DNA of 15,057 nucleotides from Goniomonas avonlea (lineage: Eukaryota; Cryptophyceae; Goniomonadida; Goniomonadaceae): the NCBI GenBank assembly GCA_003573635.1, contig QUTJ01031693.1, positions 1 through 15,057 of the forward strand, in the 5' to 3' direction. Position 1 is the first letter of the stretch, and each line of letters begins with the position of its first letter. Positions 1 through 7,435 of the stretch are shown here, one piece after another. Under the pieces are notes generated by a model that was given only the letters and a program-made list of their open reading frames with translations, did no database searches and had not been told where the DNA came from. The translations under genes and the position numbers were made by a program.

Positions 1-119
1 GACGAGGGAGGCGCTCGGTCACACGCCGCCTCGCAGCCCTGCTGACTTCTCGGGGCCGAGTGATCCGCCGACGCCACCGTAGCCTCCCGCACTGTGGTGC
101 CAGACTCCTGAGGCTGGTG

Positions 120-405
120 ATGAGGTGAAGAGGGGCGTGTGTTGTTGATTCACGAGGGCACGAGGGAAGCTAGCTGCGCCCGAGTAAGCTCCCGCACGCC
201 CCTGTGCGTGTCCTGTGGTGAGTAAGCTCCCGCACGCCCCTGTGCGTGCTGTACTGTGGTGACACTGCGTCCAACGCGGCCGGAGGGCGTGCTGTAACAC
301 GGGGGTTTGTACAACAAAGGCAGGGGTTTGTACAACAAAGGCATCCGGGGCTGCACGAGGCGAAGAGGGGCAGTGTGGTGTTGACGAGGACCCGAGGGAA
401 GCGCG
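120..405. repeat. Interleaved minisatellite duplications
   Basis: Several short direct repeats lie side by side. A 38-bp unit beginning AGTAAGCTCCCGCACGCCCC occurs at 183 and again at 221. A 21-bp unit (GGGGTTTGTACAACAAAGGC plus A) occurs twice back to back at 302-322 and 323-343. A diverged longer block (GAGG-GAAGAGGGGC ... CGAGGGAAGC) occurs near 122-171 and near 357-400. The long minus-strand reading frames across this block arise from the repeats and are not considered genes. Confidence 0.85.
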
Positions 406-414
406 GTCGACCGC

Positions 415-520
415 GGTGTCTGTGTCTGTGTGCGCCTGTGTCTTGAGTGTGGGTGTGGGTGTGTGCCCGTGTCTTGAGTGTAGGTGTGGGTGTGGGTGTG
501 GGTGTTGAAGTGCGATCGTG
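415..520. repeat. GT-rich simple repeat (GGGTGT-type)
   Basis: The stretch is almost entirely TGTGTC and GGGTGT hexamer-like units, with a longer repeated phrase GTGTCTTGAGTGT near 439 and near 470. It is a microsatellite with higher-order duplication. The remaining bases to about 840 look like unique, non-coding sequence with no recognisable gene. Confidence 0.85.
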
Positions 521-840
521 TGGGTGTGGATGACGTTCTAATCTGTATTTTATTTGAAATCGTGTATATGTACGGTAGGTCTGTATCATATGTGCATGGA
601 TCAGATGTGCACGTGTCATATGGTATGTGTGTGCGTCTGAAACCCAGGCCTGTCACTTGGGGACTGTATTGTTTGTGCATCTTAGTGTGGGGGGCACCGG
701 GAGGCACTCGGCGACTGGCGAGCGGTGGCAATACAGGACACTGGCAGACTGAGCCTCCGCCAGTGAGAGCGTCGCGCAACGAACCAGCCCATGTCCCTGC
801 GCGTGACGGTGTTGTTTCAATTAATGTACTCTTCTGGTGA

Positions 841-1145
841 TACCGTTGAGAAGCTTGATGAGCGAAGCACTAACTGGCGAACATGTCGTTTGGAGAGTCG
901 AGTTGAGCTCAGTGTCTAGCTAGTGCGCCAGTTGAGCCATCCGATGATCGCCCTGGGTTCATATCCAGTGTGCATTCGATCCGCCTATATGTTTGAGCGA
1001 GCTTCGTCTCAGTCTAGTGCCTACTTCCTGTCGCTGGTTTATAAACCAGCGGCTGGTTTAGATCGGCTGGNAAAATCCATTAGAGACAAGTAGCGGGCCA
1101 TATGGGCCCTGTTCCCTCAACACTACCTGAAATGGAGCTGCCACT
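841..1145. other. Non-coding segment with a palindrome and tRNA-like boxes
   Basis: No protein gene is supported here. The segment contains a tRNA-like A box and B box pair (about 905-965) and a perfect 18-bp palindrome, GCTGGTTTATAAACCAGC, at 1033-1050. That palindrome is followed directly by another half-site, GGCTGGTTTA, at 1051-1060. One undetermined base lies at 1071. Confidence 0.6.
1033..1060. repeat. 18-bp perfect palindrome plus adjacent half-site
   Basis: GCTGGTTTATAAACCAGC reads the same on both strands, and GGCTGGTTTA follows immediately. The same GGCTGGTTT core returns twice near 1467-1495 within a 20-bp direct repeat (GATTACGGCTGGTTT at 1461 and 1481). The function is unknown. 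It could be a protein-binding site or a fragment of a dispersed repeat. Confidence 0.8.
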
Positions 1146-1264
1146 CTGAGGCATGGCCGACCCTCTGGGTCTGAGGCATGGCCGACCCTNNGGGTCTGAG
1201 GCATGGCCGACCCTTAGGGTCTGAGGCATGGCCGACCCTGAGGGTCTGAGGCATGGCCAACCCG
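1146..1264. repeat. 25-bp tandem array, about 4.7 copies
   Basis: The unit CTGAGGCATGGCCGACCCT plus six variable-to-conserved bases (xxGGGT) is repeated at 1146, 1171, 1196 and 1221, with a partial fifth copy at 1246. The two bases before GGGT differ in every copy (CT, NN, TA, GA). The two N bases fall exactly at that variable position in copy 2. The period is not a multiple of three and no frame is convincingly coding, so this is a non-coding minisatellite. Confidence 0.95.
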
Positions 1265-1500
1265 ACTCCTCCGTAGTCAGAGTGTTTTCGCTCCTAGCTA
1301 GAGAGTGTTTTCGCTAACTTTTCGCTAAAGGGCAGCCGGGTTTGAATATTTTGAAAAAGCTTCAGACGGACGGACACTCAGCGGCTCTCAAATCGATCCC
1401 TTTTTGCACTAGCGTTGAGGGAAATATCTATCAACTGGCACGTGCGGCATAATATCATTTGATTACGGCTGGTTTGCATTGATTACGGCTGGTTTACAAC
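1265..1500. repeat. Short direct repeats in non-coding sequence
   Basis: AGAGTGTTTTCGCT occurs at about 1279 and again at about 1304, followed by a further TTTTCGCTAA. GATTACGGCTGGTTT occurs at 1461-1475 and 1481-1495, a period of 20 bp. No gene is visible between them. Confidence 0.7.
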
Positions 1501-1526
1501 AAGTAGGCACTAGGGCCCCGGCAGCT

Positions 1527-1780
1527 CAAAGTCCCATATATCGCTCTATATATTATATTGATTAATATATAGATCTTGATTATTAATATATATAATTATA
1601 TATTCAAATATATATTATATATTCAAAGTCCCATATATCATTATGTCCCATATATCATTAATGTATATTATGTATATAATGTATATATAAATGGAATTAT
1701 ATATATATATAATAAATATGATTTTCGTTCATTAATCAATACAAATTATATATGATGTTTGATTAATGTACGAAAATCGC
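1527..1780. repeat. AT-rich block with direct and inverted repeats
   Basis: This stretch is dominated by TATA/ATAT runs and is far more AT-rich than the flanking DNA. The phrase GTCCCATATATC occurs three times (within 1527-1542, 1624-1642 and 1643-1659). The block ends in a 19-bp inverted repeat at 1720-1738 and 1760-1778 that matches at 18 of 19 positions, with a 21-nt spacer. It could form a hairpin or be the remains of a small foldback element. Confidence 0.75.
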
Positions 1781-1799
1781 ATATGATCTCGATCTCAGT

Positions 1800-1870
1800 C
1801 ACACATACACACACACACACACACACACGTGTACAACACACAGCACACAACACACACAACACACACAATA
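1800..1870. repeat. CA microsatellite
   Basis: A run of CA dinucleotides is interrupted by GTGT and then degenerates into CACAACACACA-type units. The short reading frame crossing it consists of His-Thr repeats and is not a gene. Confidence 0.9.
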
Positions 1871-1875
1871 TCAAA

Positions 1876-2560
1876 CTCTCTTGTGTGGACACACTGACAG
1901 CTGCAACTTTGAACGGGACAAACCCTATAGTGGACGGGAAACCCTACGTATATAGCTAGCCATATTTGACTATATATATGTGGACACTAGGTGACTAGGC
2001 TTTAAGCCAGACCCTTAGCGAGGGTATATTTCGTTAGGAGTTAAATTCTATCGTTATTTTTGTTTACTGAAGAACGATGAGAATAACGCCGTATGATATC
2101 TGGTCAATATATTGAGTCCGTTAGATCTGTCAAAAGTATCTGACGTTGAAATCCTGGATGTCATGCGACGGAGTGACGTTGGAGAGAACTCGAAAAAAGT
2201 TCAAAAAACCGCCTGAAGACTCCCCTGGAAAGGACGAAACCGGTCGCGGAATAAACACCCTATATAGATCGCGAGCCAACAATCCACTCGACTCCGAGAC
2301 CAACAGCCCGCGTTGGTTATTCTTCGCTTCCGCTCTCAGAGTCTCGAGGAAGTGAGTTTCCCATGTATATAACGAACACCGTATGCACACACACCTATGA
2401 TTTCTCCCTTCACGGAACCGTTTCCTGAGTACGCGAGGGTGTGCCTGGATCCCAAAGGCTGTTTCAACACTGGTGTGTGGCCGCTCAGCGGTTCTTGAAT
2501 GCCATGGGTTTGTTGGGTGGGGGGACCGACTGAGCTGGGGTCTGTACCGTAGTACAACTT
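1876..2560. other. Unassigned non-coding sequence
   Basis: No recognisable gene lies here. A 185-codon open frame runs on the minus strand (2130-2687) and a 66-codon ATG frame runs on the plus strand (2158-2355), covering the same DNA. Neither shows a known motif, and the first begins inside the ATCTACGCA repeat cluster. A good-looking GTGAGT donor at 2351 on the plus strand leaves open a 5' untranslated or short coding exon of the downstream coiled-coil gene. Confidence 0.4.
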
Positions 2561-2700
2561 CGCCGCATCTACGCAAGTGATCTGCGTAGATTGTCGGTTT
2601 GGGTAGATTGATTACGCACGTGATCTGCATCTGCATAGATTCTACGCAATCTACGCAATTTCCTGAAAATACATCTATTCTCAGCATCTACGCAGTTTCA
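2560..2700. promoter_or_regulatory. Cluster of ATCTACGCA boxes upstream of the coiled-coil gene
   Basis: The 9-mer ATCTACGCA appears at 2567-2575, inverted at 2583-2591 (7-nt spacer, both arms perfect), at 2649-2657 and again near 2687. Near-copies are TTCTACGCA at about 2640 and GATTACGCA near 2609. That is at least four exact and two near copies, in both orientations, within about 130 bp and ending about 115 bp before the next start codon. The arrangement fits a cluster of transcription-factor sites or the edge of a repeat. The assignment is inference. Confidence 0.4.
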
Positions 2701-2808
2701 ATTTGCGTACAAATTGTATCTACCGACCATTGCGGCGACCAACGTGGTACATACGGTGCAGATTAATTACCTACCTTACATCGATGCGTATTATTTTTGA
2801 ATTGGCCC

Positions 2809-3384
2809 ATGGCGGATGAGATCGGAGAACGCCTCCAGCGACTTCGGGAACAGTTTGCGCTTCTGAAGAGCAAACAGATCGAAATTGTGGGCACCTCTCC
2901 ATTTGTACCGCTATCAAGAACATCACCCAGCAGATCACCCATCCGGTCATCGTCCCCCAGCAGAGATTCTGCAACCAATGCCAACTGGCATTCCAACCAA
3001 AAGTTTTCTGATCTGAGCCGCTCTGAAATTCTGCGAGATACTTCGCCAAGATTTTCTCCATCCAGTTTGACATCTAGCTTAGTTGAGGAAGCAAAACCTA
3101 TATTTGTTCATCGAGAACCGCGTTTTGCAGCAGGAACTCCCACCAGCCCGATCTCGACGCTGTCACAGCCTTCACGTTTTGGATTGGACACTGTTGGGAG
3201 CCCAGTCGTTGAGTCCTCAAGCGCGAGAAAACTTCGATTATTAGATGAAATACGGGAGCTGGAAGCCATGCTGCAGTACGAGGAGATGCAGCGGGAAGTT
3301 TTGAGAATCAAGCACAGAGTGTTGAGCCAACGGGTGGCAGAGGCCAAAGAGAGGATGCTCAGGGGCACTCTGGAGGACTCATAA
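2809..3384 (+). CDS. Ser/Pro-rich coiled-coil protein, hypothetical
   Basis: This is an uninterrupted 191-residue frame starting at ATG 2809 (MADEIGERLQRLREQF) and ending in TAA. I prefer this ATG to the non-ATG codon 12 bases upstream in the same frame. Residues 1-24 form a charged amphipathic helix. Residues 28-130 are a low-complexity Ser/Pro/Arg linker with many S/T-P sites (RTSPSRSP, SSSPSRD, RDTSPRFSP, GTPTSPIST). These would suit proline-directed kinases. Residues 138-187 are a strongly charged heptad-like helix (KLRLLDEIRELEAML... REVLRIKHRVLSQRV), probably a coiled coil. There is no signal peptide or membrane segment. I do not recognise the family. A cytoskeletal, centrosomal or scaffold role would fit the architecture but is a guess. 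It converges on the LIM gene, with 370 bp between the two stop codons. Confidence 0.7.
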   Translation: MADEIGERLQRLREQFALLKSKQIEIVGTSPFVPLSRTSPSRSPIRSSSPSRDSATNANWHSNQKFSDLSRSEILRDTSPRFSPSSLTSSLVEEAKPIFVHREPRFAAGTPTSPISTLSQPSRFGLDTVGSPVVESSSARKLRLLDEIRELEAMLQYEEMQREVLRIKHRVLSQRVAEAKERMLRGTLEDS

Positions 3385-3754
3385 TGTACCCCTGAAATTA
3401 CTCTTCTCATTGTTCCTTTGTTGCTTGCGAGTATGAGTTGTTGGCTGCGTCAGAGGCCCAGAAAGAAACGAGGACACGGCTCTGAGAGAGTTTGAGCTTG
3501 TCGACTGCGTCAGAGTAAAATCGCAGCGCTCAGAAAAATAGGACACGCCAGCTATCACGGTTGGCTCTGAGGAGAGAGTTTATTACAAAAAGGACATGTT
3601 TGCTGATCAGCACGAATAGAAACTGCGCTCGAAAGAAACTCCTCTAGAGCCAACCCGGGCCCCTCAACGAAACGCACGGCAACACCCACGCACACGACGC
3701 ACGTGAGTCCAACTCAGCACATCCAAGGTCCTAGCCACCATAAAAACGAGAAGC
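3385..3754. other. Convergent intergenic region with duplicated block and minus-strand poly(A) signal
   Basis: This lies between two stop codons that face each other. A diverged tandem duplication is visible: CTGCGTCAGAG ... CAGAAA ... GGACAC ... GGCTCTGAG ... GAGTTT runs at 3445-3493 and again, stretched, at 3505-3581. On the minus strand AATAAA (3584-3579) lies about 170 nt downstream of the LIM gene stop and is a reasonable polyadenylation signal. Part of this stretch is therefore probably the LIM 3' UTR. Confidence 0.55.
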
Positions 3755-6700
3755 TTACCACTGTCCTCCTCCCCCGAATGCGCCTTGGGGCGCCACCGAA
3801 CCGCCCATTGGTCCTCCGGGACCACCCATCTGACCCCCAGGACCTCCAGGACCACCCATCTGTGGCGGGCCGCCAGGACCACCCATCTGTCCACTTGGTC
3901 CACCCATCTGTCCACGACCTCCCATCGGGCCAGGGCCACCAGGAGGACCACTCATTCCACCGGGGCCTCCCATCTGGCCACTAGGACCGCCAGGGCCTCC
4001 CATCTGGCCACCAGGACCACCGGGGCCTCCCATTGGGCCACCAGGACCGCCCATCGGACCACCAGGACCACCCATCTGCCCGCCGGGACCGCCCATCTGA
4101 CCACCAGGACCACCCATCTGCCCGCCGGGACCGCCCATCTGACCACCAGGACCGCCCATCGGACCACCAGGACCGCCCATCTGCCCGCCGGGACCGCCCA
4201 TCTGTCCAGGGCCGCCCATCTGACCACCAGGACCGCCACGGCCACCCATTGGACCGCCACCCCCTTGACCAAACGAGGGTCCACCCTGCCCTCCCCGGCC
4301 CCCGTCAAGCGTGGTCTGCGAGGCATGTTCAGCAGTTGACAACGGCGACAGCGACGACTAGGAGGAAGAAGGCAAGCATTGCGAAGGGAAGGAGAGGACC
4401 GCTGCAATAATCCCGAAATGTTGATCCGCGTCATTACAATATGCCGGGAAAGATTTGGTATGGGAACTTTCGCACCTGTCCGAATTGGTTGGTCATGTCG
4501 CTGACGGAATCCTGCTGCTGCTGCTGCTGCTGATCGCCGCTGGGCACGAAGGAGCCATGCATACCGCCCCCGTACCCGAACCCCTACCGACCGCGTGAGT
4601 TCAAGGGGAAAGAGCAGACGCAACAGCGCAACGGGCAGCACTTTGTTGTCCTCGTTCGAGAGTGGAAAAGAAACGGCTCAAGGGGTATCCGACAGGCAGT
4701 GTTTCTGTTCAATCTTCCGGCGCGCACCTGGGGCCGATGAGTCTTGTTGTAGCAGGGGTTGCAGTACAGTTCCCCGGCGTGATCCGAGAGTTGACCAGCC
4801 ACGAGCTGTTTGTTGCATTCCGTGCACTGTCGCGGCGCATGTCAGCCCTTGACTGAAGACACACTACTGAACAACAAGGCAGGTCGCGGCTGAGTCTATG
4901 AGGCGGCACAAGAGTGAACACAGACCATATTGAGTAACGTGGCGTCGAGGGCTCTGTGAGGCTGTGGTCTGGGAGAAAACAAAACAAAAAGCGCCACTGG
5001 AATGAGGCAGACAAGAAACGTGTGCTCGAGATGAGAAATGCTCACCCGTTCTGCGGTGTCGTGTTGTGTTGTGTGCTTTTGTCAGCATGGCACCTTGAAG
5101 CACGTCTTGTGGAAAATCTTGCCGACTTGCTCGGTCTTCTCGGCGAAGTACACTGTCTTGTTGCAGCGGGCGCACTTGTCGCCACCGCCAACCGAGTTTG
5201 CGATTGCGTTGGCCGTCTTGTTGATGGTCAACGAAGTCGTGGTTTTCTGCACTGCGCCCGGAGCAGTGCCACTCTGTCGCAAGTCTGTTAGACCTCGACA
5301 TGCCGCACATTCCTTCGATCGGTTTGCTCCTCGTGAACTTCAGTGCCTATCTCCTGATTGTGCTTGAAAAAAGACATACCGTGGGTTGCAGCCTGTTATA
5401 ACACGGGTTGCAGAAGAGCTGGCCTTGGCGGTCAGAAAACTGACCAGGAACCAGGGTCTTGTTGCACTCGGTGCACTGCAGCAAGTGTCAAGACGGTGCA
5501 GAAATTGACAAAGAGTTGCGATCAAAAATTAGGTTTCAGAGGCAGGGGAGGGGAACTAGCTCGGAAAGCAAAATAGAATCTGGCACGGGGGCGGTGAGGG
5601 GGGGGGGGGGCGAGAGGGTTCAAACCCCAAAGAACCGCAGAGAGACAGAAAAGTCAGCAACAACAGCCCCAAATGCCACGAGTGCGCTATTTCGACCGAG
5701 TTGGTTCAAGCGTGTCCCGGCATGCGTTAGGAACAACCATGAAGCACCGTCGTGGCGACAAAGGTAGAAACGAACCTTGAAACACGTTTTGTGGAAAATT
5801 TTCCCGCCGTGCTCGAGGCGCTCGGCAAAGAACACGTTCTTACTGCAGCGAGCGCAGGTCTCCTGGACACGGGCGCTTCAGAAGACATCGAAAGAGCCAA
5901 GACGACCCATATGCATCACCCGCTCTGACTAAACTACAATTGTACTGAAAGAGTTATTCGCAGTGGGAATGCAGCTCACCGCGTTGACTCAACGCGTTGA
6001 TTTTCGGAAACGGCAGATCACCAGCTTTCGAGAGAGCGAGCTGAGAGACAACTCATGCGACATGTGGTCTAAAGCAACGCACCCCAGAGCCACCAAACTT
6101 AGCCGCAACAGGATTGGATGGCGCTTTCTGTTGGAAGGCTCCACCACCACCACCACCTGGCTGCTGCTGCTGCTGCTGATCCGACTGCGGTTTAAACCGT
6201 GAAAGGAGGTCAGAGACAGACCCGCCAGCCCCCGTCTCAACCTTATTACCCTGATTGTTAAAGTCCTGGAACCGTGTCAAAAACGCAATATCAGATTGAT
6301 AATGTGCACACCTGCTGCTGCGTCCCGGCATTGAAAGCAGACGCCATGGCCCTGCCAGCGTCGGGATTGTGGTGCTGCTCATCAAAATTCTGCTGAGTGG
6401 GTGCCTTTGGTGGCCCTTCGGGCGCCCGTGCAATGCCAGGCAGAGCTTGCCCAAATTTGGGCGGCTGGAACGATGCATCTGGCGACGCAATCGGCTGCTG
6501 GGCGTAGGGATCGGAAGGAGCGGCAGGCGGCATTCCATACTGAGATGCGGACTGTGGATGAGGTCAGGTTGAAGAAATGAGCCTCTAAATCAGACCTGGT
6601 CATAAGCCCCGGAGGGGTTATAATATCCCGCGTCCTGTTGCGACTGCCCGTATTGACCCCCATAGTCTTGTTGCGGCTGTCCAAAGGTCTGCTCTCCATA

Positions 6701-7301
6701 ATTTTGTTGCCCATAGCTCTGATCCGGGTAAGGTTGTTGTTGATCTTGCTGCCCGTAAGACTGATCCGTTGTCCCTTGGTACGGGTTGTAGGACGACGGA
6801 TCATACGCTGGCTGTTCGGGCTGGCCGTACTGCTGGCCGTACTGCTGCTGGCCATAATCTTGTTGATACGATTGAGAAGCTGAATAATCCTGCTGTGGCT
6901 GCCCATAGCTCTGGTCTTGGTACTGATAACCCCCGCTGGGAGTATAAGGATCCGAAGGGGCCGCAGGTGCTGAATAACTATCTCCGTAGCCGCCGTACGA
7001 ATCGCCACTGGGAGTGCCGCCGTAATTGTTGTCACTTGGCGTTGGATTATATTGGCTGTAAGGGTCTGCTTGCGGGGCAGGTGGTGCACTGTAACCACCC
7101 TGGCCATACTGGCTATAGGGATCCGCAGCAGCGGCCGGGGGGTTCCCATAGCCAGCTCCGTACTGCTGATCGTATCCGCCGTACTGCTGCTGCTGGCCGT
7201 ATCCGCCACCACCATAACCACCGCCACCGTATTGGTAGTCACTGCGTGTTGACGGTTACATTGCTTCGGAATGGTCCCAGGCACTGAATTCCTCACCTCA
7301 T
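3755..7301 (-). CDS. Prion-like / tandem LIM domain protein (10 exons)
   Basis: My model on the minus strand is 7301-7297, 7241-6596, 6551-6312, 6265-6083, 5862-5776, 5475-5380, 5273-5094, 4826-4728, 4583-4476 and 4357-3755, about 748 residues. Every junction is GT-AG, and all introns after the first are phase 0. Residues 3-217 are a Tyr/Gly/Gln/Pro/Asp-rich prion-like region with about 38 Tyr and no Leu, Ile, Val, Met, Lys, Arg, Cys, His or Trp. Residues 218-358 are a Pro/Gln linker. LIM1 (361-412) and LIM2 (453-504) each fit C-X2-C-X17-H-X2-C-X2-C-X2-C-X17-C-X2-C with YFAE/FFAE, as in CRP/CRIP proteins. Residues 513-548 carry [10 protein letters not shown] and seven Gln. The tail is GGPGGQMGG repeats ending in [11 protein letters not shown] domains bind protein partners, often in the actin cytoskeleton or nucleus. 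The prion-like part suggests condensate formation, which is inference. Uncertain points: exon 10 could begin at 4315, also in frame, and intron 6 could hide a small exon. Confidence 0.85.
3785..4260 (-). repeat. Coding minisatellite for GGPGGQMGG repeats
   Basis: The last exon of the LIM gene is a tandem array of 18-21-bp units. Read on the minus strand, they encode Gly-Gly-Pro-Gly-Gly followed by Gln-Met or Pro-Met. All units are multiples of three, so copy-number change preserves the frame. Because the repeat is triplet-based, several other frames on both strands are also open for 100-200 codons. Those frames are shadows, not genes. Confidence 0.85.
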
Positions 7302-7435
7302 ATTGTGTTTGCGGAGCAGAAGAGATGGACCACGGGGACGGTGTTTCGAAAACTTTTCTTGAACTTTTGACCGGTCTTGACCCGGATCTCGCCGATCGAA
7401 AAGGAAGGACGATACCGGAAACCCAGGAATAAGAC
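7302..7435. promoter_or_regulatory. 134-bp divergent promoter between LIM gene and repeat membrane protein
   Basis: Only 134 bp separate the two proposed start codons, which point away from each other. Both genes have a first coding exon of only one or two codons followed by a short intron (45 nt on the plus side, 55 nt on the minus side). Transcription of both genes presumably starts within or near this stretch, and their 5' UTRs may overlap. I see no clear TATA box. Confidence 0.5.

Noticed and set aside
150-779. Minus-strand open frame of 209 codons
   Set aside because: It runs through minisatellites and GT/CA repeats, and its product is mostly His-Thr and duplicated Ala-Gly-Arg segments. 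The frame is open because of the repeats.
895-975. Functional tRNA gene
   Set aside because: Box-like motifs are present, but there is no 7-bp acceptor stem and no convincing anticodon arm.
2158-2355. Plus-strand ATG frame of 65 residues followed by a GTGAGT donor
   Set aside because: It could be a first exon, but no acceptor with matching phase leads convincingly to the gene at 2809, and the product is unfamiliar.
2130-2687. Minus-strand open frame of 185 codons starting with ATG
   Set aside because: It shows no recognisable motif or domain. It begins inside the ATCTACGCA cluster, and the opposite strand is also open for 66 codons. It remains possible but is unsupported.
3785-4339. Plus-strand 184-codon frame rich in Thr-Arg-His
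   Set aside because: It is the antisense shadow of the GGPGGQMGG coding repeat. Triplet repeats keep most frames open.
3952-4641. Minus-strand 229-codon frame rich in Trp, Val and Ala
   Set aside because: It is an out-of-frame reading of the same Gly/Met repeat and adjoining introns of the LIM gene.
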